Assembly (NCBI RefSeq): GCF_049310925.1
Contig: NZ_JBMERP010000001.1
Location: 130,373 to 194,372, forward strand
Source of the DNA: Virgibacillus_F sp049310925
Lineage (GTDB): Bacteria; Bacillota; Bacilli; Bacillales; Amphibacillaceae
DNA length: 64,000 nucleotides
Direction of reading: 5' to 3'
Shown: one piece after another, positions 52,473-61,037 of the stretch
Layout: every line of letters starts with the position of its first letter
Numbering within the stretch: position 1 is the stretch's first letter
Notes under the pieces: generated by a model
The model's input: the letters and a program-made list of their open reading frames with translations, nothing else
Told to the model about the DNA's origin: nothing
The model's database searches: none
Translations under genes and position numbers: made by a program

Positions 52473-52529
52473 AAGGGTGAACTTTGTCGCATGTATTCAC
52501 ATTCGATGAGTTTATCCCTTTTCTTTTTT
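52473..52529 (+). terminator. Possible terminator after lepA
   Basis: AAGGGTGAACT (52473-52483) and AGTTTATCCCTT (52509-52520) pair with one bulge, a long loop and then TTCTTTTTT. Confidence 0.6.
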
Positions 52530-52581
52530 CAATCTAGGAAAACACGCTTTTGCTTTCTGATTTTCTAAAGGGGGAACTATA

Positions 52582-53739
52582 TTGGTACAATCAGTATATA
52601 TACACATCCCGTTTTGCCAGCAAATATGTCATTACTGTGATTTCACAAAGTTTTTTTACAATGAAAAGTTGGCAGACGAGTATATGGAAGCACTATCCAA
52701 TGAGATAAAAACGAATGTCGATGGTGAAAAGAATAGAGTTAAAACGATTTTCATTGGGGGAGGCACACCAACTGCATTAAATTTGAATCAGTTAGAGTTG
52801 TTATTTAAGGTAATTGATGAAAAATTTAGTGTTGCGGATTGCGAAGAGTATACGATAGAAGCCAATCCAGGTGACTTTGATGAGGATAAAGCAAAATTAT
52901 TAAAAACCTATGGTGTAAATCGAGTATCACTTGGTGTCCAGGCATTTGACGACCAGCTTCTGGAAGATATTGGCAGATTGCATAAAGTAAAGGACGTCTA
53001 TGAGACAGTAAATTTGTTAAAGAAAAATGGGATTAGTAATATAAGTATTGACCTTATATATGCTCTACCAAATCAAACAGTGGAAGGCTTTGAAAAATCG
53101 TTACAGGAAGCGGTCCAGTTGGATTTGCCACATTACTCGACTTATTCTCTGCAGATAGAGCCAAAAACTGTTTTTTATCAACGACACAAAAAAGGCAAAT
53201 TACACCGTCCTCCCCAAGAGGATGAAGTACAAATGTACAAAATTTTGCGAGACACAATGAAAAAACACGGGAAAGTTCAGTACGAAATCAGCAACTTTGC
53301 AAAATCCGGTTTTGAAAGCAAACATAACCTGACATATTGGAATAATGAACACTATTATGGGTTTGGTGCTGGTGCTCATGGGTACTTGCCAGGCAAACGC
53401 ACTGGAAATATTCGTCCACTCCCTGCCTATGTTAAACAAGCTATGAAAGACGGTCATCCAATATTAACTACTGACGATATCGGACTAAAAGAAAACATTG
53501 AAGAAGAAATGTTTCTAGGTTTACGCAGACTTGATGGGGTAAATAAAGCCAACTTTCAGAAGAAGTTTTCGCTACCTATGAAAGAGCTGTATAGTGATTC
53601 AATAAGTTATTTAGTAGAAAAAGGTTGGCTGTATGATAAAACGGACGCAGTTAGTTTGACTCCAGAAGGAATCTTGTTCGGAAATGAAGTTTTTGCAGAA
53701 TTTTTGTTAGAAGATGAAAATCTAAGACATCTGCGTTGA
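52582..53739 (+). CDS. hemW: Radical SAM heme chaperone HemW (HemN-like)
   Basis: A 385-residue radical SAM protein. The 4Fe-4S motif CQQICHYC (CxxxCxxC) is near residue 12, GGGTPTALN near 59, and EANPGDFDEDKA near 93; the C-terminal HemN domain ends GILFGNEVFAEFL. As in HemW, there is no extra N-terminal extension with the fourth-cysteine pattern of true coproporphyrinogen dehydrogenase (HemN). The start is TTG 52582 with AAAGGGGGAA 6 nt upstream. Its stop lies inside the -35 box of hrcA. Confidence 0.93.
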   Translation: MVQSVYIHIPFCQQICHYCDFTKFFYNEKLADEYMEALSNEIKTNVDGEKNRVKTIFIGGGTPTALNLNQLELLFKVIDEKFSVADCEEYTIEANPGDFDEDKAKLLKTYGVNRVSLGVQAFDDQLLEDIGRLHKVKDVYETVNLLKKNGISNISIDLIYALPNQTVEGFEKSLQEAVQLDLPHYSTYSLQIEPKTVFYQRHKKGKLHRPPQEDEVQMYKILRDTMKKHGKVQYEISNFAKSGFESKHNLTYWNNEHYYGFGAGAHGYLPGKRTGNIRPLPAYVKQAMKDGHPILTTDDIGLKENIEEEMFLGLRRLDGVNKANFQKKFSLPMKELYSDSISYLVEKGWLYDKTDAVSLTPEGILFGNEVFAEFLLEDENLRHLR

Positions 53740-53764
53740 CAAAAAATTAATGATTTGATAGTTT
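53736..53764 (+). promoter_or_regulatory. Promoter of hrcA-grpE-dnaK
   Basis: TTGACA (53736-53741) with a 17-nt spacer and TAGTTT (53759-53764). Transcription would start near the CIRCE element. The -35 box overlaps the hemW stop codon. Confidence 0.65.
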
Positions 53765-53774
53765 ATTAGTAGAA

Positions 53775-53801
53775 TTAGCACTCGCATATGAAGAGTGCTA
53801 A
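53775..53801 (+). promoter_or_regulatory. CIRCE operator (HrcA binding site)
   Basis: A perfect consensus inverted repeat, TTAGCACTC - 9 nt - GAGTGCTAA, just before the hrcA ribosome binding site. HrcA, folded with GroEL help, binds it to repress the operon until heat shock. Confidence 0.97.
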
Positions 53802-53815
53802 CAGAGGTGATCATC

Positions 53816-54847
53816 ATGTTAACAGAAAGACAATTATTGATTTTACAAGTCATTATTGATGATTTCATCCAGACGGCACAACCAGTTGGGTCGCGTCTTT
53901 TATCAAAAAAAGAAAATATCTCATTTAGTTCTGCCACTATACGGAATGTAATGGCTGATCTTGAAGACATGGGGTACTTAGAAAAAACGCACTCATCGTC
54001 TGGAAGAATACCATCCGAAAAAGGATATCGTTTTTATGTAGATCACTTAGTATCTGCTGAAGGGATACCAGACGAAGTGAATATCATGAAGCATGTGATC
54101 CAGGAGGGGGTTTTTGAATTTGAACAAATTGTTCAAAAATCTGCTCAGGTACTATCTGATTTAACCAATTACACGTCAATCATTCTAGGTCCAGAAGTGT
54201 TCGAAACAAAATTGAAACAGCTGCAGATTGTCACATTATCAGACCACACGGCTGTTGCGATATTGATAACGAATACTGGACATGTCGAGCACCGTTCGTT
54301 TACAATCCCGGGTGAAATGAATGCTTCAGACCTTGAGAAAATGGTTAACATTTTAAATGATCGATTATATGGTGTACCAATTGTTCATTTGCATGACACG
54401 CTAAATACTGAAATTGTTTCATTGATGAAGATGTATGTGAATGATTTTGAGCAATCATATGATTATTTAAAATCAGCATTTTTTAGCGAGCAACCTGTTA
54501 AGCTTTATATTGGTGGTAAAACGAATATTTTAATGCAGCCTGAATTTAAGGACGTTGAGAAGATTCGTTCATTTTACTCTATGATGGAGAAGGAAGACGA
54601 AATGGCTAGCATGCTTAAGTCATCTGCTGAAGGTATTCACGTATCAATTGGCCACGAAAATAAAGTGGATGCTATAAAGGACTGCAGCTTAATAACTGCT
54701 TCCTACCACCTGGGAAAGGGCCAGCTAGGAACAATTGCTTTGCTTGGTCCAACAAGAATGGAATACAGAAGAGTGATTACACTATTACATGCATTGTCTA
54801 ACGAAATGACAGAAGCTTTGTACATGTGGTACAAAAATAATGAGTAG
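53816..54847 (+). CDS. hrcA: Heat-inducible transcription repressor HrcA
   Basis: A 343-residue HrcA with an N-terminal winged helix (LTERQLLILQVIIDDFIQTA and QPVGSRLLSKK near 22; SSATIRNVMADLEDMGYLEK near 42) and the C-terminal HrcA domain, including ILGPEVFETKLKQLQIV and GPTRMEYRRVI near 317. It represses its own operon through CIRCE. The start is ATG 53816 with AGAGGTGAT upstream; the ATG at 53795 lies inside CIRCE. Confidence 0.97.
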   Translation: MLTERQLLILQVIIDDFIQTAQPVGSRLLSKKENISFSSATIRNVMADLEDMGYLEKTHSSSGRIPSEKGYRFYVDHLVSAEGIPDEVNIMKHVIQEGVFEFEQIVQKSAQVLSDLTNYTSIILGPEVFETKLKQLQIVTLSDHTAVAILITNTGHVEHRSFTIPGEMNASDLEKMVNILNDRLYGVPIVHLHDTLNTEIVSLMKMYVNDFEQSYDYLKSAFFSEQPVKLYIGGKTNILMQPEFKDVEKIRSFYSMMEKEDEMASMLKSSAEGIHVSIGHENKVDAIKDCSLITASYHLGKGQLGTIALLGPTRMEYRRVITLLHALSNEMTEALYMWYKNNE

Positions 54848-54982
54848 TTTTACCCCCAGTATCCAGTTCTCATTGATGGAAACTACCCATCACTTCTATT
54901 TGTGTAATAGGTAATAGTTTATTTCAGAATGGTTTAATGATATAGTCTAAAATGGTGATTTTTTTCATAGGAGGTGTCCAAC

Positions 54983-55561
54983 ATGGATGAACAAAACAAA
55001 GATAATACAGTTACAAAAGATGAAGAAGTAATAGAAAATATTGAGCCAGAGGATATGGAAATTAATAATTCAGAAGAACACCTTGGTTCAGATGAAAGTA
55101 AAATGGAAACACTAAAAGAAGAAGTAGAAAAGTTACAAAATGAAAAAGAAGAAGTGTATCAAAAGATGTTACGCATACAAGCAGAGTTTGATAACTATAA
55201 AAAACGCTCAATGCGTGAAAAAGAGACAACAAATAAATATAAGTCTCAAGACATCGTGAATGATTTGTTGCCTGCTATAGATAATTTCGAGCGTGCTCTT
55301 CAAGTAGATGTATCAGAAGCACAGGATAGCTTTGTTGAAGGAATCTCGATGGTTTATAGAATGCTGAAAGATGCTCTAAAGTCACATAATGTGGAAGAAA
55401 TTGAGACTGTAGGAAAAGAATTTGATCCTAATTTACATCACGCAGTAATGCAAGCTGAGGATGATGAGGCAGAAGCAAACACTGTAGTAGAGGAAATGCA
55501 AAAAGGTTATATGCTTAAAGACCGAGTAATTCGACCAGCGATGGTCAAAGTAAATAAATAA
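54983..55561 (+). CDS. grpE: Nucleotide exchange factor GrpE
   Basis: A 192-residue GrpE: an acidic disordered start (about 1-45), a long coiled coil (about 42-95, RIQAEFDNYKKRSMREKE near 73), then the beta-wing domain with FDPNLHHAVMQ near 148 and GYMLKDRVIRPAMVKV at the end. It releases ADP from DnaK. The start is ATG 54983 after AGGAGGTG (54969-54976). The 135-bp gap after hrcA has no terminator hairpin that I can support. Confidence 0.96.
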   Translation: MDEQNKDNTVTKDEEVIENIEPEDMEINNSEEHLGSDESKMETLKEEVEKLQNEKEEVYQKMLRIQAEFDNYKKRSMREKETTNKYKSQDIVNDLLPAIDNFERALQVDVSEAQDSFVEGISMVYRMLKDALKSHNVEEIETVGKEFDPNLHHAVMQAEDDEAEANTVVEEMQKGYMLKDRVIRPAMVKVNK

Positions 55562-55596
55562 TAGATTAGGTAAAGTAGTGAAGGAGGAAATTAACA

Positions 55597-57435
55597 ATGG
55601 GAAAAATTATTGGTATTGACTTAGGAACAACAAACTCATGTGTTTCAGTAATGGAAGGTGGAGAAGCGGTAGTAATCCCCAATCCGGAAGGGAACCGCAC
55701 CACACCATCTGTTGTCGCATTCAAAAATGGTGAACGTCAAGTAGGTGAGGTTGCTAAAAGACAAGCAATCACAAATCCAAATACGATTCAATCAATCAAG
55801 CGTCATATGGGTACGGATTACAGCGTTAAAATTGATGATAAAGAATTCACGCCACAAGAGGTTTCTGCAATCATATTACAGCACATTAAATCGTACGCAG
55901 AAGATTACTTAGGTGATAAAGTTGAAAAGGCTGTTATTACAGTACCAGCCTACTTTAATGATGCAGAGCGCCAAGCAACAAAAGATGCTGGTAAAATTGC
56001 TGGACTTGAAGTAGAGCGTATTATTAACGAACCAACTGCTGCAGCATTAGCATACGGTATCGACAAAGAAGATCAAGACCAAACAATTTTAGTTTATGAT
56101 TTAGGTGGCGGTACTTTTGACGTTTCTATTCTAGACATTGGTGACGGTACTTTCGAAGTTGTTTCAACTGCCGGTGATAACCGTCTTGGTGGAGATGATT
56201 TTGATGAAGTAATCATAAAACATATGGTAGCTGAATTTAAGAAAGAAAATGGAATTGATCTTTCTAAAGATAAAATGGCAACACAACGTTTGAAAGATGC
56301 TGCTGAGAAAGCTAAGAAAGATCTTTCTGGAGTTGCTCAAACGCAAGTATCTTTACCATTTATCACTGCCGGTGATGCTGGGCCGCTACACCTTGAAATG
56401 AACTTAACACGAGCTAAATTTGAAGAGCTATCCTCAGATTTAGTAGAACGTACTATGGTTCCAACTCGTAAAGCTTTAAAGGATGCTAATTTATCTTCGA
56501 AAGATATTCATAAAGTAATCCTAGTGGGTGGTTCTACACGAATTCCAGCTGTTCAGGAAGCAATAAAACGCGAAACTGGTAAAGAACCTTCTAGAGGAGT
56601 AAACCCTGATGAAGTAGTAGCTCTAGGTGCTGCAATTCAGGCCGGGGTACTACAAGGTGATGTTAAGGATGTTGTGTTATTGGATGTAACACCACTATCA
56701 CTAGGTATCGAAACAATGGGAAGCGTATTTACAAAATTGATTGAACGAAATACAACAATACCAACAAGTCATTCTCAAACATTCTCAACAGCAGCTGATA
56801 ATCAAACAGCAGTTGACATTCACGTACTACAAGGTGAAAGAGAAATGGCTGCTGATAACAAGACCCTTGGCCGTTTCCAATTGACGGATATTCCACCAGC
56901 ACCACGTGGTGTTCCACAGATTGAAGTTTCATTTGACATTGATGCGAATGGTATTGTTAATGTTCGTGCCAAGGATATGGGAACAAATAAAGAGCACTCT
57001 ATCACAATCAAGTCTTCTTCAGGTCTATCAGATGAGGAAGTAGAACGCATGGTGCAAGAAGCAGAAGAAAATGCTGAAGGTGATAAGAAGCGCCGTGAAG
57101 AAGTTGAGTTACGTAATGAAGCGGATCAACTAATCTTTACAACAGATAAAACAATTAAAGACTTAGGCGAAAAAGTTTCTGACGAAGAAAAAGAAAAAGC
57201 AGAAGCTGCAAAAGAGGAATTAAAAACAGCTATTGAATCTGATGACTTAGAAGAAATTAAAACTAAAAAAGAAGCACTTCAAGAACAGGTTCAACAGTTA
57301 TCAGTTAAGATGTATGAGCAAATGCAGCAGGACGCACAGGCTGAAGAAGGTCAAGAAGGTAACAAGGAAGAAGATGTCGAGGACGCTGACTATGAAGAAG
57401 TCAACGACGAAGACAAAGACAAAGATAAAAAATAA
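55597..57435 (+). CDS. dnaK: Molecular chaperone DnaK (Hsp70)
   Basis: A 612-residue Hsp70. The nucleotide domain starts KIIGIDLGTTNSCVSVMEG and contains AYFNDAERQATKDAG near 125, VYDLGGGTFDVSILD near 167, and LVGGSTRIPAVQEAI near 310; the linker VVLLDVTPLSLGIE is near 361; the lid ends in an acidic tail. It lacks the extra 24-residue loop of Gram-negative DnaK, as usual for Firmicutes. AAGGAGGA precedes it. A terminator-like hairpin follows, so dnaJ may be partly uncoupled. Confidence 0.98.
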   Translation: MGKIIGIDLGTTNSCVSVMEGGEAVVIPNPEGNRTTPSVVAFKNGERQVGEVAKRQAITNPNTIQSIKRHMGTDYSVKIDDKEFTPQEVSAIILQHIKSYAEDYLGDKVEKAVITVPAYFNDAERQATKDAGKIAGLEVERIINEPTAAALAYGIDKEDQDQTILVYDLGGGTFDVSILDIGDGTFEVVSTAGDNRLGGDDFDEVIIKHMVAEFKKENGIDLSKDKMATQRLKDAAEKAKKDLSGVAQTQVSLPFITAGDAGPLHLEMNLTRAKFEELSSDLVERTMVPTRKALKDANLSSKDIHKVILVGGSTRIPAVQEAIKRETGKEPSRGVNPDEVVALGAAIQAGVLQGDVKDVVLLDVTPLSLGIETMGSVFTKLIERNTTIPTSHSQTFSTAADNQTAVDIHVLQGEREMAADNKTLGRFQLTDIPPAPRGVPQIEVSFDIDANGIVNVRAKDMGTNKEHSITIKSSSGLSDEEVERMVQEAEENAEGDKKRREEVELRNEADQLIFTTDKTIKDLGEKVSDEEKEKAEAAKEELKTAIESDDLEEIKTKKEALQEQVQQLSVKMYEQMQQDAQAEEGQEGNKEEDVEDADYEEVNDEDKDKDKK

Positions 57436-57445
57436 TAAGTGATAC

Positions 57446-57486
57446 AAAAAAGTCAAAGTCAGGAGTTCCTTGGCTTTGGCTTTTTT
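57446..57486 (+). terminator. Terminator-like hairpin after dnaK
   Basis: AAAAAAGTCAAAGTCA pairs, with G-U wobbles, with TGGCTTTGGCTTTTTT across a short loop, and is followed by CTAAATTG. It sits 10 bp after the dnaK stop and 450 bp before dnaJ. Confidence 0.8.
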
Positions 57487-57492
57487 CTAAAT

Positions 57493-57613
57493 TGTCTAGC
57501 TATGCGGGCTAGAGCCTCGAGTCATAGTCAATAGACACTACGAGTAAAAAGAGTATTACTCTACGGTCTCTTGTCTATGCTTGTCGTCTCTGAGCAAGCC
57601 CGCTCCGCTTTTC
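57493..57613 (+). repeat. Structured repeat R1, copy 1
   Basis: A ~121-nt rod hairpin beginning TGTCTAGC and ending CTCCGCTTTTC. Paired arms are CGGGCT/AGCCCG (outer), CATAG, CAA and AGAC with GTCT, TTG and CTATG (middle), and GAGTAA/TTACTC (apical). It is nearly identical to copy 3. Confidence 0.9.
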
Positions 57614-57735
57614 TGTCTAGCTGCGGTTCCTTGGGGTTCGCGACATAAGCAATGAACACTTCAGAGTGCCAAGAGCATGCACTCTTCGGTTCTTTGCTTA
57701 TGCGTGTCACCCCAGAACAGGAACCTCCGCTTTTC
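57614..57735 (+). repeat. Structured repeat R1, copy 2 (diverged in sequence, same fold)
   Basis: It has the same start and end blocks as copy 1 but different helices: GGTTCCT/AGGAACC (outer), GGGGT/ACCCC, CATAAGCAA/TTGCTTATG and GAAC/GTTC (middle), and GAGTGC/GCACTC (apical). Every difference in the arms is matched by its partner. Confidence 0.9.
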
Positions 57736-57856
57736 TGTCTAGCTGCGCGGGCTAGAGACTCGAGTCATAGTCAATAGACACTTCGAGTAAAAAGAGCATT
57801 ACTCTACGGTCTCTTGTCTATGCTTGTCGTCTCTGAGCAAGCCCGCTCCGCTTTTC
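57736..57856 (+). repeat. Structured repeat R1, copy 3
   Basis: It differs from copy 1 by only a handful of bases; the mid-stem GAGAC/GTCTC is intact here but broken in copy 1 (GAGCC). It is immediately followed by a possible dnaJ promoter. Confidence 0.9.
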
Positions 57857-57865
57857 TTTTCTTAT

Positions 57866-57895
57866 TTGCTATTATGTTCTTATGAATGGTATGAT
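57866..57895 (+). promoter_or_regulatory. Possible dnaJ promoter with extended -10
   Basis: TTGCTA (57866-57871), 18-nt spacer, TATGAT (57890-57895) preceded by TGG, an extended -10 pattern. It lies 38 bp before the dnaJ start and downstream of the dnaK terminator and R1 repeats. Confidence 0.45.
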
Positions 57896-57932
57896 AAAAT
57901 TTATGCAATAATGCCGGGAGAGTGAATTACAA

Positions 57933-59051
57933 GTGAGTAAACGTGACTATTATGATGTACTTGGTGTGGGCAAAGATGCTTCAAAAGAAGAAATAAAAAA
58001 GTCCTACAGAAAATTAGCCAGGAAATATCATCCAGACGTAAATAAAGAAGCTGATTCTGAGGAAAAATTTAAAGAAGCAAAAGAAGCATACGAAGTATTA
58101 AGTGACGAGCAAAAAAGAGGACAGTATGACCAGTTCGGACATGCAGGGCCACAATCACAAGGCTTTGGAGGAGGAGCTCAGGACTTCTCAGGTTTTGGAG
58201 ACATTTTTGACATGTTTTTCGGTGGAGGCGGTCGTCGCCGTGATCCGAACGCACCACAACAAGGTGCAGATTTACAGTTTGCTATGAATTTGGAGTTTGA
58301 AGAAGCTATTTTTGGAAAAGAGACAGACGTCACGATTCCTAAAGAGGAAACGTGCGATACTTGTTCCGGTTCAGGGGCTAAACCTGGAACTAAAGTAAAT
58401 ACCTGTTCACATTGTAATGGATCTGGACAGTTAAACACAGAACAGAATACACCATTTGGACGGGTAGTTAATAAAAGAGTTTGTCATTACTGTAATGGAA
58501 CTGGTAAAATCATTCCTGAAAAGTGTTCTACTTGTGGAGGAAATGGCAGAGTACAAAAGGATAAAAAGATTCATATCTCTATCCCTGCTGGAATTGACGA
58601 AGGCCAACAGATTCGTGTATCTGGAAAAGGTGAACCTGGTGTTAATGGTGGTCCAGCTGGTGATTTATACGTAGTTATCCAAATCAAACCACATGATTTC
58701 TTTGAACGTGAAGGCGATCATATCTACTGCGATTTACCGGTATCGTTTGCCCAGGCAGCTTTAGGGGATGAGATGGAAGTGCCAACAGTTCATGGAAAAG
58801 TATCGTTAAAAATCCCTGCTGGGACACAAACAGGAAAAACTTTCCGATTAAAGGGAAAAGGTGCTCCTAACGTACGTGGTTATGGTCAAGGTGATCAGCA
58901 TATAAGGGTTCGTATTATTACTCCATCTAAACTATCCGATCGTCAAAAAGAATTAATGAGAGAGTTTAATGATATAGAAGGTAATAAGTCGACCGATGAA
59001 CAGGAAGGTTCTTTCTTTCAACGTTTTAAAAAAGCATTTAAAGGTGAATAG
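57933..59051 (+). CDS. dnaJ: Chaperone protein DnaJ (Hsp40)
   Basis: A 372-residue type I DnaJ: J domain with YHPDVN near 32 (HPD), a Gly/Phe linker (about 75-105), a zinc domain with four CxxCxGxG-type repeats (CDTCSGSG, CSHCNGSG, CHYCNGTG, CSTCGGNG, about 142-208), and the C-terminal substrate domains (GEPGVNGGPAGDLYVVI). The start is GTG 57933, with GGGAGAGTG about 9 nt upstream. It stimulates DnaK ATPase. A small hairpin (59052-59058 with 59064-59070) follows the stop. Confidence 0.97.
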   Translation: MSKRDYYDVLGVGKDASKEEIKKSYRKLARKYHPDVNKEADSEEKFKEAKEAYEVLSDEQKRGQYDQFGHAGPQSQGFGGGAQDFSGFGDIFDMFFGGGGRRRDPNAPQQGADLQFAMNLEFEEAIFGKETDVTIPKEETCDTCSGSGAKPGTKVNTCSHCNGSGQLNTEQNTPFGRVVNKRVCHYCNGTGKIIPEKCSTCGGNGRVQKDKKIHISIPAGIDEGQQIRVSGKGEPGVNGGPAGDLYVVIQIKPHDFFEREGDHIYCDLPVSFAQAALGDEMEVPTVHGKVSLKIPAGTQTGKTFRLKGKGAPNVRGYGQGDQHIRVRIITPSKLSDRQKELMREFNDIEGNKSTDEQEGSFFQRFKKAFKGE

Positions 59052-59161
59052 CGGTGTATCATTTACACCGTTTACATATTTTCTATCACATGAAAAACTT
59101 TTGCTATGTTCCATATGATCAATGGAATATACAGTTTTTCTAAAGGAATGGGTGAATCTTA

Positions 59162-60112
59162 TTGAAATGGTCTGAGATTTGCGTACACACAACGAATGAA
59201 GCAATAGAACCTATTTCAAATATACTTCATGAAACCGGTGCCGGTGGTATTGTGATTGAAGATCCTATAGATTTAATCACAGAGCGTGAAGATATATTTG
59301 GAGAAATTTACGAACTTGATAAAGAAGACTACCCAAATGAGGGAGTTTATATCAAAGCTTATCTTCCAATGAATAGCTTTCTTGGAGAATCAGTGAATGA
59401 AATCAAACAAGCGATTAACAATCTTTTGTTGTATGACATTGATATTGGCAGCAATACAATTACTCTAAGTGAAATAAATGAGGAAGATTGGGCTACAGCC
59501 TGGAAAAAGTATTATAAACCTGTTAAAATTTCCAGCAAAATAACTATTGCCCCTACTTGGGAAAACTATGTATCTCAAACTTCCGATGAAATCGTACTTG
59601 AGCTAGACCCCGGCATGGCGTTCGGTACAGGAACACACCCTACAACTGTGCTCTGCATTCAAGGTATTGAAAGATATTTAAATGTTAATGATGAAGTAAT
59701 TGATGTCGGTTGTGGTTCAGGGGTTCTAAGTATTGCTGCTATCTTACTGGGGGCGAAAAGTGTGAGTGCCTATGACCTGGATGATATAGCAATAGAGAGT
59801 ACAAAGCAAAATGCAAAGCTTAACAAAATTGACAAGCAAATTAATGTAAAACAAAATAATTTATTGGATAATGTCAACAAACAGTCTGATTTGATAGTAT
59901 CTAATATACTAGCTGAAGTAATTGTACGGTTTATTAAAGATGCATGGGACAATCTAAAAGAAGATGGGATATTCATTACTTCAGGAATTATTAAAGCGAA
60001 AAAGGATTTAGTAAAAGATCAGCTAAAACAAAATGGGTTTACAATCATAGAAGTCAACGAAATGGAAGACTGGGTCTCTATTGTAGCCAAGAAAAGCGAA
60101 AGCCCCCGTTAA
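59162..60112 (+). CDS. prmA: Ribosomal protein L11 methyltransferase
   Basis: A 316-residue PrmA: an N-terminal L11-binding domain (KWSEICVHTTNEAIEPIS), then the SAM domain with LDPGMAFGTGTHPTT near 155, IDVGCGSGVLSIAA near 180, DLDDIAIEST, and SNILAEVI near 246. The start is TTG 59162, with AAGGAATGGGTG upstream. The last codons (KSESPR) lie in the left copy of a direct repeat that is found again at 60231-60259, so the C-terminus may have been altered by the repeat. Confidence 0.95.
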   Translation: MKWSEICVHTTNEAIEPISNILHETGAGGIVIEDPIDLITEREDIFGEIYELDKEDYPNEGVYIKAYLPMNSFLGESVNEIKQAINNLLLYDIDIGSNTITLSEINEEDWATAWKKYYKPVKISSKITIAPTWENYVSQTSDEIVLELDPGMAFGTGTHPTTVLCIQGIERYLNVNDEVIDVGCGSGVLSIAAILLGAKSVSAYDLDDIAIESTKQNAKLNKIDKQINVKQNNLLDNVNKQSDLIVSNILAEVIVRFIKDAWDNLKEDGIFITSGIIKAKKDLVKDQLKQNGFTIIEVNEMEDWVSIVAKKSESPR

Positions 60113-60259
60113 GCAACGATGGAGTGGAGTGACCTATTCAAGATAAAGGAAAGCCAAAAGAGACCTTCTTTTGAGCTTGACTTATCGAAGAGTAGGGAAA
60201 GAAGTCCACTAGTTGCTGGGGGCAGCAGCTAGCCAAGAAAAGCAAAGCCCCCGTTAAGC
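60085..60259 (+). repeat. Hairpin repeat overlapping the prmA stop
   Basis: Direct repeats flank it: 60085-60114 and 60231-60259 (AGCCAAGAAAAGC, AAGCCCCCGTTAAGC, one base missing in the second). Between them a long hairpin is closed by GCCCCCGTTAAGCAAC (60102-60117) and GTTGCTGGGGGC (60212-60223), with AGTGGA/TCCACT inside. It is transcribed with prmA-rsmE. Confidence 0.8.
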
Positions 60260-60282
60260 GAACATAAAAGTAGGTGTAGAAC

Positions 60283-61035
60283 ATGCAGCGGTATTTTGTT
60301 CCAGAAGAAAACTGGGAAGAAGATAGACTTATAATTACTGGTGACGATGCACATCATGTTATAAGAGTAATGCGTGGTAGTGTAGGTGACAAAATAATAT
60401 GTAATCATCCTAGCGGTTATGCAGTGCTTGGTGAGTTAGTTACAATTGATGATAATGTAACAGTGTCTATTGTTAAGTTCCTACAAGAAACTGTGGAATT
60501 ACCTATTCATGTTACAATTGCCCAAGGTTTACCTAAAGGTGATAAACTTGAGTATGTTTTGCAAAAAGGAACAGAATTAGGAGCTTCACGTTTCATACCT
60601 TTTACTGCTGATCGCTCAGTAGTAAAATGGGACCAAAAAAAGGCCTCGAAAAAGATGACTCGTTTTGCTAAAATTACAAAAGAGGCTAGCGAACAAAGTC
60701 ATCGAAATCGTATTCCCCAAATTAGTTCTGTTATGAGTTTAAAGGAATTAATAGAAGACACAAAGGATTACGATGTAAAAATATTTGCATATGAAGAGGA
60801 AGCAAAAACCGACAGCTTTGTATCCTATGCTTCTGTAATATCAAAGCTGAAATCAAAACAAAAGATAATAGTATGCATTGGTCCAGAAGGTGGTTTTTCA
60901 AACAATGAAGTAGATTTATTAAAAGAAAACAACTTTTTATCTGTTCGGATTGGGCCGAGAATTCTAAGAACAGAAACTGCATCACTATATGTATTAGCAA
61001 GTATTTCTTATCAATTTGAAGAATTGGGGTGCTAG
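60283..61035 (+). CDS. rsmE: 16S rRNA (uracil1498-N3)-methyltransferase
   Basis: A 250-residue SPOUT methyltransferase. A PUA-like start (MQRYFVPEENW, DDAHHVIRVMRGSVGD near 24), then the knotted domain with QGLPKGDKLEYVLQKGTELG near 82, EQSHRNRIP near 143, IGPEGGFSNNEVDLL near 202, and LGPRILRTETA-like RIGPRILRTETASLYVL near 224. It methylates m3U1498. AGGTG upstream. It follows prmA through the hairpin repeat. Confidence 0.95.
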   Translation: MQRYFVPEENWEEDRLIITGDDAHHVIRVMRGSVGDKIICNHPSGYAVLGELVTIDDNVTVSIVKFLQETVELPIHVTIAQGLPKGDKLEYVLQKGTELGASRFIPFTADRSVVKWDQKKASKKMTRFAKITKEASEQSHRNRIPQISSVMSLKELIEDTKDYDVKIFAYEEEAKTDSFVSYASVISKLKSKQKIIVCIGPEGGFSNNEVDLLKENNFLSVRIGPRILRTETASLYVLASISYQFEELGC

Positions 61036-61037
61036 CA

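Noticed and set aside
57436..57932. Possible CRISPR or small RNA gene cluster between dnaK and dnaJ
   Set aside because: Three ~121-nt full-length hairpin repeats with no spacers; better described as tandem copies of a dispersed intergenic repeat.
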